Shown: positions 54,227-62,573, counted from the stretch's first letter. The stretch: 64,000 bases of DNA from Bacteroidales bacterium (GCA_024709145.1 JANJXG010000023.1:31065-95064), one strand, 5' to 3'. Notes: generated from the sequence alone by a model not told the origin. A program made the numbers and translations.

Positions 54227-54919
54227 TTAGTTTGTTGGACAGGCAGCTGCCGCTACACTTATTTTTACTCCCGGCGCTGTGGCAAGCACGGCTGCGCAAG
54301 CCTCAATGGTGCTTCCGGTTGTAATCACATCATCGATGAGTAAAACATGTTTTCCGGCCAAGCTCCCGGGCTCATTCAAAACAAAGATGTCTTTGACATT
54401 CTTCCAGCGTGCTTCACGTGATTTCTTTGTTTGGGTTTCCGTAGCAACAGACCTGATAAGGTGGTTGGTGCTAAGCGGCACAGCAAGAAGGCTTTGTATA
54501 CCCTGAGCCAGAACTTCACTCTGGTTGTAGCCTCTTACCTTGATCCTTTTTGGATGAAGAGGTACAGGTATCAGGTAATCGATACCCTGATAGAAAGTCG
54601 ATGACTGAATGCCAGCGGCTATTTCTTTTCCCAAATACAGACCCGCTTCTCTGTTACTCTTGTATTTCAATTCATGGATAAGGTGCTGAATTCTTCCTTT
54701 TTTGGCAAAAAAGAAACGGGCGCTTACCGCATTGAGTGGTATTTTCCCCCAAAACATCCTCGCCACAGGGTTGTCAGCAAATTGTTCATAGCCGGTTCGT
54801 GGCATCAGAATATGACAGCTCAGGCAGACAATTTTTTCATCTTCAAGCAACAATTGGCCGCAAGCCGGACAAACATCCGGATACAAAAGCGAGAGGATAT
54901 TGCTAACTACCTGAACCAT
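54227..54919 (-). CDS. comF: ComF family phosphoribosyltransferase-like protein
   Basis: 230 residues from the ATG at MVQVVSNILSLLYPDVCPACG; the longer open frame is not coding. N-terminal Cys pairs CPACG and CLSC form a zinc finger. The PRPP-binding loop is VLLIDDVITTGSTIEAC, preceded by PVPLHPKRIKVRGYNQSEVLA. ComF helps DNA uptake in naturally competent bacteria and may bind DNA. It lies downstream of the ssb genes, after their terminator. Confidence 0.93.
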   Translation of the reverse strand: MVQVVSNILSLLYPDVCPACGQLLLEDEKIVCLSCHILMPRTGYEQFADNPVARMFWGKIPLNAVSARFFFAKKGRIQHLIHELKYKSNREAGLYLGKEIAAGIQSSTFYQGIDYLIPVPLHPKRIKVRGYNQSEVLAQGIQSLLAVPLSTNHLIRSVATETQTKKSREARWKNVKDIFVLNEPGSLAGKHVLLIDDVITTGSTIEACAAVLATAPGVKISVAAAACPTN

Positions 54920-54980
54920 GAGAGAAAGGTTGGTTTTGATTACAAAGATAAAGCCTGCAGCAATCAATTCAGCATCAGAC

Positions 54981-55007
54981 AAAAAAAAACCGCTCCGGAG
55001 AGCGGTT
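54981..55007 (-). terminator. Terminator of ssb module 1
   Basis: On the minus strand a GC-rich 8-bp stem (AACCGCTC/GAGCGGTT) with a CGGA loop is followed by a T run (the A run at 54981-54989). It lies 18 bases after the ssb stop and directly precedes comF. Confidence 0.85.
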
Positions 55008-55025
55008 CGGTTAAGGTTAGTGTAA

Positions 55026-55367
55026 TCAGGCAGTTTCGCTTTCACACACCGAAAGTTGATGAAGAATTATTTCACGCACTTCCTTCAACACGCCATCCTT
55101 GTCAGCGTACTGCCTGACGGTGTTTTTGCCTGTGATGCTCAGTTTCATACCTTTCTTCACTTTCTCCTTCACGAGCGTGGCATTGTTTCCCCAGGCCACA
55201 ACCTTGTGCCAGTGGGTGATCCACATGGTTTTTCCCTCTTCGTTGATTGTTTTTTCGTTGGTGGCAAACGAAAACATGGCCACAAGGTTGTTGTTTTCCA
55301 ACTCTTTCACAAATGGTTTGTTTCCGGGTCTGCCTGTTAATTGTATGCTGTCGTCTTTTGTTTTCAT
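55026..55367 (-). CDS. Single-stranded DNA-binding protein, type B, copy 1
   Basis: 113 residues from the ATG at MKTKDDSIQLTGRPG. It is an OB-fold SSB domain (LTGRPGNKPFVKELENNNLV, HWHKVVAWGNNATLVKEKVKKG). The usual acidic C-terminal tail ending D-D-D-I-P-F is missing; the protein stops at SVCESETA. It should bind ssDNA but would not recruit repair partners through the tail. It is about 60% similar by eye to the type B copy 2 at 56841. The preceding gene on the same strand is the type A copy, 112 bases upstream. Confidence 0.9.
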   Translation of the reverse strand: MKTKDDSIQLTGRPGNKPFVKELENNNLVAMFSFATNEKTINEEGKTMWITHWHKVVAWGNNATLVKEKVKKGMKLSITGKNTVRQYADKDGVLKEVREIILHQLSVCESETA

Positions 55368-55479
55368 GATTTGAGGATTAATTTGTCTAAAACAGATTTG
55401 AATAAATTGCATGATTGCGGTGTAAAGCATAAAAAAACTTCATAAAAGCCTGAGCAGTCATCTTTCATTGATTTGAAAA

Positions 55480-55809
55480 TCAGGAGAAAAAGGTAATTTC
55501 AGTCACCACAACATCCGTGTTTTGACGTTTTTTACCGTCTTTGTCTTCCCAGTTGTTGTTTACCAGTTTTCCATTGAGAAGCATACGCTTGCCTTTCTTC
55601 ACTTCCTTTTCGATGATTTCAGCTGTTTTGCCCCAAGCCAGGATGCGGTGCCACTGGGTTTCTTCCACGCGTTCACCTTTTTGATTGGTATAGTACTCTT
55701 TGGTGGCAATGCTGAAGCGTGCCATTTTGTTGTCGTTTGCGAGTGTTTTGATTTCAGGATCGCTGCCTGCATTTCCGATCAGTTGTACGGAGTTTCTCAT
55801 TGTTGTCAT
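55480..55809 (-). CDS. Single-stranded DNA-binding protein, type A, copy 1
   Basis: 109 residues from the ATG at MTTMRNSVQLIGNAG; a second ATG three codons later is also possible. OB-fold core: NAGSDPEIKTLANDNKMARF, KGERVEETQWHRILAWGKTA, KKGKRMLLNGKL. There is no acidic tail (ends EITFFS). The first 33 residues are identical to the type A copy 2 at 57235. A minus-strand TAATTTTG box (complement of 55852-55859) lies 43 bases upstream of the start. Confidence 0.92.
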   Translation of the reverse strand: MTTMRNSVQLIGNAGSDPEIKTLANDNKMARFSIATKEYYTNQKGERVEETQWHRILAWGKTAEIIEKEVKKGKRMLLNGKLVNNNWEDKDGKKRQNTDVVVTEITFFS

Positions 55810-55860
55810 GGTTTCAAGTTTTAGGTTTTGACAATGAACGAATTGATGAAGCAAAATTAC
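55724..55860. repeat. Near-identical direct repeat, copy 1
   Basis: About 140 bases covering the first 25-30 codons of the type A ssb gene and its leader. The matching block is at 57476-57614, with one base change and one inserted base. It extends across the start codon and the TAATTTTG box. Beyond the block, the coding similarity drops to about 80-90%. Confidence 0.85.
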
Positions 55861-55912
55861 ATTGGGCTAAACCGGTAAGTCGTATAGTAAACAGTTAGAT
55901 ACGTAAATAAGT

Positions 55913-55932
55913 GTTATTAAACGGTTGATAAC
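55913..55932. promoter_or_regulatory. Operator-like palindrome upstream of ssb module 1
   Basis: GTTATTAAACGGTTGATAAC, an imperfect 20-bp palindrome (8 of 10 pairs), sits inside a 37-base block (55897-55933) conserved at 31 of 37 positions upstream of module 2. The block starts exactly 37 bases from the TAATTTTG box in both copies. This suggests a binding site for a shared regulator. Confidence 0.6.
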
Positions 55933-56666
55933 GGATATATAATTGAAATTGAGTTTTTTATATTATGTTTTATTTTTTTCCAATGCAGCAACAATGAATC
56001 TGTCCTATGCCAGTCTTTGCAAATATCGATAGGGCTAAAGATTTCAGAGTATTTTCGTCTCTAATAAATGATTGGTGTTTTTACCACCAAAAGCCATTAT
56101 GATCTGCCTGCAAAAACTCAATTATCGGACATGGAAAAAACGTCGTGTGAATGACTGGAAAAAAGATTCAAGAAAGAATCGATAATAATTGGTTATAAAG
56201 AACTTACAAATGAAAACAGAATCAGACGCTGTGGAAATATTACAGTTTTGAAACAGACTTTCAGTCATGAAACAGCCATTGACAAGGGTTGTAAAGCGTT
56301 TGTTTGATGAAGTTGCCAGATGGATGTGATAGTATTATGTGGTTTAGAATTGTTTTAGGGTCTAAAATTTCCGTGCTTCCTTGTTAATTCAAGAATCATG
56401 AAGTAAACAGACAGAGACATCGTGGCTTGCTTATTAGAAAGATATCATGATGTGAGGCACCGACTTGCTGTATGACTTGTTTCGAATGTTGGTAATTCAT
56501 ACATAGTCAATAGTTTAAGAAAATCTTCAACAGCTGTTCTTCTTCAAATATGATTGAACTTCTTCGATTATTTCAGATGCTTCCCTGTTTCCTTATTCCC
56601 CGGCTCAGCTATTCACTTAATATTCAGTTTATTAATCTCCGGAAATTCTATAATATCAATAAAAGG

Positions 56667-56786
56667 ATGAATACAACTAATTCTGCCACACCTTTCGACG
56701 ACCATGATAAATTACTTTCGATAAGGAAGACAGCCAGGGAATTGGTAACAAAACCATCGAAAGTATCCTTTTCACCAATGGATTGA
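56667..56786 (+). CDS. Possible 39-residue small protein
   Basis: ATG after the purine-rich AAAAGG, ending TGA just before a strong hairpin terminator. The peptide MNTTNSATPFDDHDKLLSIR ... SPMD is soluble and charged. Start, stop and terminator fit a tiny gene, but there is no family, and the frame is open for another 39 codons upstream (56550). It could be a remnant. Confidence 0.25.
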   Translation: MNTTNSATPFDDHDKLLSIRKTARELVTKPSKVSFSPMD

Positions 56787-56787
56787 T

Positions 56788-56821
56788 TAAAAAAAAGCCA
56801 CCCGACAAGGTGGCTTTTTTT
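56788..56821. terminator. Bidirectional terminator between ssb module 2 and the spacer
   Basis: Stem GCCACC/GGTGGC with loop CGACAA, flanked by a 9-A run on the left and a 7-T run on the right. It can end ssb module 2 (leftward) and any rightward transcript. Confidence 0.85.
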
Positions 56822-56840
56822 ATTGGGCAGAAGGTAATTT

Positions 56841-57182
56841 CTATGCCGGTTCGTTTTGAAAAAGACTCAGGTTGTAAAGCTGGATCACCTTTTCTTCTTT
56901 CGCTACACCGTCTTTACCGGAATAGTGCTTAAGACCCTGCTTGCCAACAATGCTCATTTTGCAACCTTTTTTTACCTTTTCCTGTACAAGTGCTGCATTT
57001 ATTCCCCAGGCGACTACTTTGTGCCAATGAGTGACATAAACCGTTTTGCCATCCTCATTGGTTGTGGGTTCATTGGTGGCGAATGTAAAGCGGGCAACGA
57101 GTCCGTTTTCGTCAAATTGTTTAACAACAGGTTCAGTTCCGGGTCTTCCAATCAGTCGGATAGTGTCAGAGGTAGTTTTCAT
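56841..57182 (-). CDS. Single-stranded DNA-binding protein, type B, copy 2
   Basis: 113 residues from the ATG at MKTTSDTIRLIGRPG. OB-fold core: RPGTEPVVKQFDENGLVARF, THWHKVVAWGINAALVQEK, KKGCKMSIVGK. The C-terminus (LFQNEPA) lacks the acidic tail. It lies 52 bases after the type A copy 2 on the same strand and is the partner of the type B copy 1 at 55026. Confidence 0.9.
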   Translation of the reverse strand: MKTTSDTIRLIGRPGTEPVVKQFDENGLVARFTFATNEPTTNEDGKTVYVTHWHKVVAWGINAALVQEKVKKGCKMSIVGKQGLKHYSGKDGVAKEEKVIQLYNLSLFQNEPA

Positions 57183-57234
57183 TTGAGATATGTTTTTGTG
57201 AGTTACTGGAATGTGTTTGAATGACTTTGAAATA

Positions 57235-57564
57235 TCAGGAGAAGAAAGCAATTTCATTTACAACCACTTCAACCGACTGGCGTTTGTTGCCGTCTTTATC
57301 TACCCAGCTGTTGTTTACAAGCTTTCCGTTGAGGATCATACGCCTGCCTTTTTTCACTTCTTTTTCAATGGTTTCGGCTGTTTTGCCCCAGGCCAGGATA
57401 CGATGCCACTGGGTTTCTTCCACACGCTCACCCTTTTGATTGGTGTAGAAGTCGTCTGTTGCAAGGCTGAATCGCGCCATTTTGTTGTCGTTTGCGAGTG
57501 TTTTGATTTCAGGATCGCTGCCTGCATTTCCGATCAGTTGTACGGAGTTTCTCATTGTTGTCAT
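57235..57564 (-). CDS. Single-stranded DNA-binding protein, type A, copy 2
   Basis: 109 residues from the ATG at MTTMRNSVQLIGNAG. It differs from copy 1 at about 15 of 109 positions, all after residue 33 (for example SLATDDFY against SIATKEYY). It ends EIAFFS with no acidic tail. The preceding regulatory block is repeated from module 1. Confidence 0.92.
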   Translation of the reverse strand: MTTMRNSVQLIGNAGSDPEIKTLANDNKMARFSLATDDFYTNQKGERVEETQWHRILAWGKTAETIEKEVKKGRRMILNGKLVNNSWVDKDGNKRQSVEVVVNEIAFFS

Positions 57565-57614
57565 GGTTTCAAGTTTTAGGTTTGACAATGAACGAATTGA
57601 TGAGGCAAAATTAC
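57476..57614. repeat. Near-identical direct repeat, copy 2
   Basis: This block matches 55721-55860 with one base change and one base fewer in the leader. It spans the first codons of the type A ssb gene, its leader and the TAATTTTG box. The sharp edge fits recent duplication or gene conversion. Confidence 0.85.
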
Positions 57615-57666
57615 AGCGGTCTCAATGACTGATTCGTTTGATATCCGGATAGATACGTATGTAAGT

Positions 57667-57686
57667 GTTAATAAACGTTTACTAAC
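57667..57686. promoter_or_regulatory. Operator-like palindrome upstream of ssb module 2
   Basis: GTTAATAAACGTTTACTAAC is a 20-bp palindrome broken at one pair. It corresponds to the site upstream of module 1 and lies the same distance from the TAATTTTG box of this copy (complement of 57606-57613). Confidence 0.62.
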
Positions 57687-57805
57687 GAATAAAACATTGT
57701 TAACCAATCAAATCAAACAATGACTTGTTATGGATATTTCTGATAATAAATGAAGGTTACATGTATTTGTGAAGGGAAATTCTGAAAAACAAAACCAAAT
57801 CAGGA

Positions 57806-58495
57806 TTAATATGTAGGCGGGTTTACATCGTCTTCGTCAAAATAAAGATTCACATTCAGCACCAAAGCTGCAGAGCTGAGTTCTGTCATCAACAGGGTGT
57901 TTTTCTTTTCCTGCTTGAGTGAAATATGATAAAATGCTTCAATCACATTATCTGAACCAACATTTTTAAGGTTAACCAGTTTAATCTTTTTGCAGTGTCG
58001 CCTGATGATTTGCTCCAGCGCCTGATCGTTGTCAGCATTGCTGTAGTAAGTTACCTGGAGCATAAATTCCCGCTTGTGAGCGGCACCAAAATTAGATATT
58101 GATAACAAAATGATAGCCAGGCTAATAAGAAGAGTTCCGGTTATGGCAACAGAATACAGTCCCACGCCTGTGGCCATGCCGATGCTCAGTGCAAAAAAGA
58201 TAAAGACAATATCCTGAACGTCTCTTACTGCCGTTCGGAAACGGATGATTGACATGGCACCAACCAAGCCGAAAGCCCTGGCAAGGTTGTTTCCAATCAC
58301 CAGGATCACAACGGAAGTGATCATCGAAAGAATCACCAGCGAGTTCACAAAAGTGACAGAATAGCTGGGTCCTTTGTAAACGAATCTGTAAACCAATGAA
58401 ATGACCATTCCACAGAGGAATGAAACCACCAGATTACCGATTACGGTGTAAATGGTAATCGGAAACAGATCCAATTGTTGAAACTCTTCAAACAT
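57806..58495 (-). CDS. DUF4956 family membrane protein
   Basis: 229 residues from the ATG at MFEEFQQLDLFPITIYTV; a start 8 codons earlier overlaps the VTC gene. Four membrane helices are followed by a cytosolic C-terminal domain. The segment NNLARAFGLVGAMSIIRFRTAVRDVQDIVFIFFALSIGMATGVG holds the conserved R-F-R-T-x-x-R-D motif of DUF4956. It is regularly found beside VTC-domain genes in bacteria. The role in the pair is unknown, possibly translocation or anchoring of the polymer. It is the third gene of a compact operon. Confidence 0.85.
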   Translation of the reverse strand: MFEEFQQLDLFPITIYTVIGNLVVSFLCGMVISLVYRFVYKGPSYSVTFVNSLVILSMITSVVILVIGNNLARAFGLVGAMSIIRFRTAVRDVQDIVFIFFALSIGMATGVGLYSVAITGTLLISLAIILLSISNFGAAHKREFMLQVTYYSNADNDQALEQIIRRHCKKIKLVNLKNVGSDNVIEAFYHISLKQEKKNTLLMTELSSAALVLNVNLYFDEDDVNPPTY

Positions 58496-58502
58496 AGGCG
58501 TG

Positions 58503-59282
58503 TCAGTTATGCATGCCACGCCGGCTTCTTGAATAAACCGAGGGCAGCTTTTTGGGTTTTATAAAGTTATGGGTATCAATTGAAATAACATATTTAGATG
58601 CCGACTGCCTCATCAGGCCCAGGCTGGCAACAATAGGTTTCATCCAGGCGGGGAAATGATCGTTAAACTTCACTTCGAGGATAAACTGGTTGGTGAGCGA
58701 ATGTCTGACTTTTTCTTCGGAATAGAGTTGTCCCGGCTCCGGAAAGGCAATGCTCCGCAGGTTTTTATCGAAGGTGAGGCGGATATTTTCGTCATGAACA
58801 CCCAAAAAGGCTTCTCTTTCGTAAATAATTAAAATAACCGGATGCAGTCTTGCGTGGTGATAGTGATAGAAAAACCGCTTCAGATCGTCGGCTGCCTGCG
58901 GATATTTTTGGGCATCAGGTTGATAGTTTTCAAAACCTTTTCCTCCTATAAAATTGAGCGCATTCGTATAATTGGCAGGTGCCCTGTTCTTTAAAATGGG
59001 GTTTTCAAATTTTCGCTTAATTTCAAAAAAAACGGAAGATGAATCTTCTGCCTTTTCACCATATCCCCTGAGCCTGAATTTTTTCCGGTGTTTGATGCCT
59101 TCAACTTTTTCAAAATAACAGGTGTAGTCAGCGGTGTCAAAATAAATACTTCTTACAGTATACTGGTGGTTTTCTGCGTCTTGACAATACTTGTCGTGTT
59201 TCACAAAAGGAATGATCATCTGCCTTAACAAATCCATTTTGTGATTGGGCACAAAATATTTGTATTCGTATCGGAGTCCCAT
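58503..59282 (-). CDS. VTC-domain polyphosphate polymerase-like protein
   Basis: 259 residues. The VTC fold is a tunnel lined with basic residues, seen here as RYEYKYFVPN near the start, TVRSIYFDTADYTCYFEK, RKKFRLRGYG, FFEIKRKFENPILKNRAP and KYVISIDTHNF at the end. The yeast Vtc4 domain makes inorganic polyphosphate from ATP, and the R-x-R-x-Y and E-I-K-R-K clusters match its active-site basic residues. It is a soluble protein, encoded between the HlyD-like and DUF4956 genes with gaps of 2 and 7 bases. Confidence 0.85.
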   Translation of the reverse strand: MGLRYEYKYFVPNHKMDLLRQMIIPFVKHDKYCQDAENHQYTVRSIYFDTADYTCYFEKVEGIKHRKKFRLRGYGEKAEDSSSVFFEIKRKFENPILKNRAPANYTNALNFIGGKGFENYQPDAQKYPQAADDLKRFFYHYHHARLHPVILIIYEREAFLGVHDENIRLTFDKNLRSIAFPEPGQLYSEEKVRHSLTNQFILEVKFNDHFPAWMKPIVASLGLMRQSASKYVISIDTHNFIKPKKLPSVYSRSRRGMHN

Positions 59283-59284
59283 CC

Positions 59285-60367
59285 TTATTGAAGATAAAGT
59301 TTCAAGGTACGACTGAAATATTCACGCAAACTGATGTCTTCACCCAAAAAACGACATTCTGCTGTGATGCCGTCAATGGCAATTCGGCCAGGATCATCTA
59401 CCACAGCTTTAATAAAAATAACCTGCTGATTACCAATATTTTCTGCTGTGTTTCCAATATCAAAAATGCTGGCTTTACAAGCGAGGTCGGAGCCTTGTAT
59501 GAAAAATTCGAGTTGGGTATTGGCGTTGAGATATGGAAGAAACTGGATTTTTACGGGCGCGTAAATAATAAAGGCTGTAGTGTCAGTAATAGAGAGGTAT
59601 TCGCCTGTTTCTGTCATGAGTGGGTTGAGCTCGAGTCTGCCTGAAAAGGGTGCCAGTAAGGTGTAAGCCTGATTAGTTTGTTCGATCAGATGGAGTTCCT
59701 TTTTCAGACTGTTGATTTTTTCTTCGAGTAGTTTTGCCTCTTCCGGTTTTACTCCGGAAAGTGCTGATTGATAATTGCTTTGAGCAATTTCGTGTTGTGA
59801 TTTTGCTGTCAGGAAATTGGTTTGTTCTGCTTCATAACTTGCTGCCGGAACCAGACTGTCGTGATACAAAAGGCTGATTCTTTCAAATTGTGCGCTGGCA
59901 TAGTTAAGCTGGTGCCTTGTGAGTTCGACCTGCTGACTCAATTGCTGAAGGATTTCAGCCTTTTCGGCCGACATACCTGCCTGCAACTCACGCAAGGCAA
60001 CCGAAACAAGGTTTTCTTTTTGCTGAAGCGACTCCGAACTGCGCATTGACCGAATTCGGCCAATTGTATCGCCCAATTCAATAAAGGCTTGTCCGGGCGC
60101 CAAAGAGCTGAGTTCGAGGCTGGCAATGTCACCACGTTCAAAACGGTAACTTATAACCGATTCAGCCCTGCCAAACCTGTAATTACGCAACTCACCAACA
60201 TAATTTCCATCAAAATCTGTCTTGAGGCTCCAGCGTTTCTCCGGATGAATAAAACCCAGCGATCGGAAACTAAAGGGCACACGAAATGGAATGAACAAGA
60301 GGGTCGTAATGATTACAACCAACACAATCAAAGGAATATAGCGTTTAAAAGGGTAGCCCATCATCAT
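59285..60367 (-). CDS. HlyD-like membrane fusion protein
   Basis: 360 residues from one of three adjacent ATGs. One N-terminal membrane helix (YIPLIVLVVIITTLLFIPF) is followed by a biotinyl-lipoyl-like barrel half (GDIASLELSSLAPGQAFIEL) and a long alpha hairpin coiled coil (KAEILQQLSQQVELTRHQLN ... INSLKKELHLIEQT). A second barrel half (YTLLAPFSGRLELNPLMTET) completes the fold. This is the periplasmic adaptor of RND/ABC-type exporters, but no exporter or TolC gene is adjacent. The pairing with VTC and DUF4956 genes suggests a polymer or cargo exporter. Confidence 0.83.
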   Translation of the reverse strand: MMMGYPFKRYIPLIVLVVIITTLLFIPFRVPFSFRSLGFIHPEKRWSLKTDFDGNYVGELRNYRFGRAESVISYRFERGDIASLELSSLAPGQAFIELGDTIGRIRSMRSSESLQQKENLVSVALRELQAGMSAEKAEILQQLSQQVELTRHQLNYASAQFERISLLYHDSLVPAASYEAEQTNFLTAKSQHEIAQSNYQSALSGVKPEEAKLLEEKINSLKKELHLIEQTNQAYTLLAPFSGRLELNPLMTETGEYLSITDTTAFIIYAPVKIQFLPYLNANTQLEFFIQGSDLACKASIFDIGNTAENIGNQQVIFIKAVVDDPGRIAIDGITAECRFLGEDISLREYFSRTLKLYLQ

Positions 60368-60631
60368 CAGATTAACACAAACAGCCGCGGACAAAGATAA
60401 CCATACCTTGGCAACGGGTAAAAATACCTTAATATTTCGTTTAACTTCTATTAAACCTGTAAGTGGTAATAAAATCCCAATGTTCGGTTAATGGCATCAA
60501 TTGCAGGTTTATATTCATTCAACACAAGGCCGGCTCTTTTTCTCTCGGGCAAAGCAGCAGTTTTATTGCTCTTTCCGAAACAGTTTCGGTGAAAGTGAAA
60601 CCGAATCCGCTAATTTTGCTTTCTGAACAAA

Positions 60632-62356
60632 ATGAATTCCATGTCGTTGATCAGGGTCAACAACCTCAGCATCAGTTTCCGTAATGATGGTCAATGGACC
60701 GAAGTGGTTCAGGATGCTTCCTTTTCGCTCGGCAAAGGTGAAACTATGGGCATCGTTGGTGAATCAGGCTCGGGAAAATCTGTGACTTCTTTGGCGCTCA
60801 TGCAATTGCTTCCGGCTCGCAACACACTCGTAAAGGCCGATGGAATATTCTTTCAAGATTCCAATATCCTGCATTTTTCGCAACATCAGCTGCAACAATA
60901 CAGGGGAAACCATGTTGCCATGATTTTTCAGGAACCAATGACCTCGCTCAACCCGGTGATGCGTTGTGGTAATCAGGTGGTGGAAGCCTTGCTTATGCAT
61001 CAGCCAGAGATGAAAAAAACGGCCAGAAAACTGGTAATCAAACTATTTGAAAAAGTGTTGTTGCCCCGACCCGAAGCTGTTTTCGAAGCTTGGCCTCACC
61101 AGCTTTCTGGTGGTCAAAAACAAAGGGTAATGATTGCCATGGCCATCGCCAATAAACCCGAACTTCTGATTGCTGATGAACCGACCACAGCACTCGATGT
61201 AACTGTTCAAAAGGAAATTCTACTGCTTCTTAAGGAATTGCAGCATGAAACAGGAATGGGTTTAATCTTTATCAGTCACGACCTGGCCGTGATCAGCGAA
61301 ATTGCTGACAAGGTTATGGTGATGCACAAAGGCCGGATTGTCGAATCAGGAAAGGTGTCGGATGTTCTCGGAAATCCACAACATCCCTACACGCGAGGCT
61401 TGCTGGCTTGCCGTCCTCCGCTTGATAGACGTCTTCAGCGTCTGCCGGTCGTGAAGGAGTTTCTGGATAACACATGGCCGGGAGGGCTGACTGAAATGGC
61501 AGAGGTTTTAAAAACAAATCCTGAAGAGCGATTCAAACAACATCAGCACATGTATGCGAAGGATCCTTTGCTCAAAATTGAAAACCTGAAAACCTGGTTT
61601 GTAGTTCAAAAAGGATTTTTTAAGAATAACACCCGGCTTATCAAAGCCGTGGATGAGGTAAGCTTCGACGTTTATCCGGGCGAGACACTGGGCCTCGTTG
61701 GTGAATCGGGTTGCGGCAAAACGACACTCGGAAGAAGCATTCTAAGGTTGCAGGAACCAACCGGAGGTAAAATTACCTACAAAGGAATTCTACTTAATAC
61801 AATGAAAAATAAAGAATTACGATCTTTCCGCAAACATATGCAGATCGTTTTTCAGGATCCTTATTCCTCCTTAAATCCACGGATGGCGATTGGAGATGCC
61901 ATTTTGGAACCGATGACAGTGCATGGCTTACATGCAGGCTCAAAGGCCAGACGCGAAAAGGTGATGGAGCTGCTCGAAGAAGTAGGGCTTGAGGCAGCAC
62001 ACTACAGGCGTTACCCACATGAGTTTTCGGGCGGTCAGCGACAACGCATTTGCATTGCCCGTGCACTCGCCGTGAATCCCGAGCTGGTGATTTGCGATGA
62101 GCCGGTTTCGGCCCTTGATGTTTCTGTTCAGGCACAGGTGCTCAACCTGTTAAACCGGCTGAAAAAGGATTATGGATTTACCTATATCTTTATCTCACAC
62201 GACCTCAGCGTTGTACGTTATATGTCGGATCGTGTGCTGGTGATGAACAACGGTAAAATGGAAGAGCTGGCCGAAGCTGATGAACTTTACAAAAATCCGC
62301 AGACAGCTTACACCAAAAAACTCATCGAAGCAATCCCGGGGAGGAAAAACATTTAG
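60632..62356 (+). CDS. Double ABC transporter ATP-binding protein (peptide/nickel type, DppD-DppF fusion)
   Basis: 574 residues with two complete ABC ATPases. The first has Walker A GESGSGKS, signature LSGGQKQR and Walker [13 protein letters not shown]; the second has [16 protein letters not shown] and [12 protein letters not shown]. The DppD/DppF C-terminal oligopeptide extension ([13 protein letters not shown]) is present in both halves. It would energise import of oligopeptides or similar substrates. The permeases and binding protein are not in the window. A TAATTTTG box (60611-60618) lies upstream. Confidence 0.92.
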   Translation: MNSMSLIRVNNLSISFRNDGQWTEVVQDASFSLGKGETMGIVGESGSGKSVTSLALMQLLPARNTLVKADGIFFQDSNILHFSQHQLQQYRGNHVAMIFQEPMTSLNPVMRCGNQVVEALLMHQPEMKKTARKLVIKLFEKVLLPRPEAVFEAWPHQLSGGQKQRVMIAMAIANKPELLIADEPTTALDVTVQKEILLLLKELQHETGMGLIFISHDLAVISEIADKVMVMHKGRIVESGKVSDVLGNPQHPYTRGLLACRPPLDRRLQRLPVVKEFLDNTWPGGLTEMAEVLKTNPEERFKQHQHMYAKDPLLKIENLKTWFVVQKGFFKNNTRLIKAVDEVSFDVYPGETLGLVGESGCGKTTLGRSILRLQEPTGGKITYKGILLNTMKNKELRSFRKHMQIVFQDPYSSLNPRMAIGDAILEPMTVHGLHAGSKARREKVMELLEEVGLEAAHYRRYPHEFSGGQRQRICIARALAVNPELVICDEPVSALDVSVQAQVLNLLNRLKKDYGFTYIFISHDLSVVRYMSDRVLVMNNGKMEELAEADELYKNPQTAYTKKLIEAIPGRKNI

Positions 62357-62573
62357 CTTTAGAACGACCGATGCTTTGCCGGTAAACAGATTTATTGAAA
62401 ATGTCAGCGTGATTTATTTGATTTCCGTCAATAAACTGACGCAATTTATATGATTTCCGTCATGTTAATGACGGAAATTCATGTTTTTTGTAGGCAATCA
62501 GGTGTTTATCTACATAAAACAGTCCCTCGTGTTTGCGCTCCGATTAGTGTGTCTTATCCCCGAAAATTTGCAA
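62357..62573. other. Intergenic region with tandem dyads
   Basis: This region separates the ABC ATPase stop from the end of the convergent small lipoprotein gene. Its main content is the pair of 32-base dyad units described separately (62419-62482), followed by a T6 run. No gene was seen. Confidence 0.5.
62419..62482. repeat. Two tandem 32-bp units, each an inverted repeat
   Basis: Unit 1 (62419-62450) and unit 2 (62451-62482) both begin with TGATTTCCGTCA and carry a reverse half-site, TGACGcAATT in unit 1 and TGACGGAAAT in unit 2. Unit 2 is an 11-bp perfect hairpin, ATTTCCGTCAT/ATGACGGAAAT, with a GTTA loop. The 32-base period is about three helical turns. It could be a terminator-like hairpin or an operator pair. 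Confidence 0.75.

Larger units (their letters stand above)
55855..56840. other. One-kilobase spacer between the two ssb modules
   Basis: No full-length gene is supported. It contains the upstream operator-like palindrome of module 1 (55913-55932) and a bidirectional terminator (56788-56821). Between these, the translations hold many stops, although a fragment in one frame near 56150-56310 is unusually open; it may be decayed coding sequence. A possible small protein ORF is annotated at 56667-56786. No IS ends or inverted repeats were recognised. Confidence 0.5.

Noticed and set aside
54411..54426. A third CACGTG-centred site resembling parS
   Set aside because: Only the central core matches and several outer positions fail; it is inside comF coding sequence.
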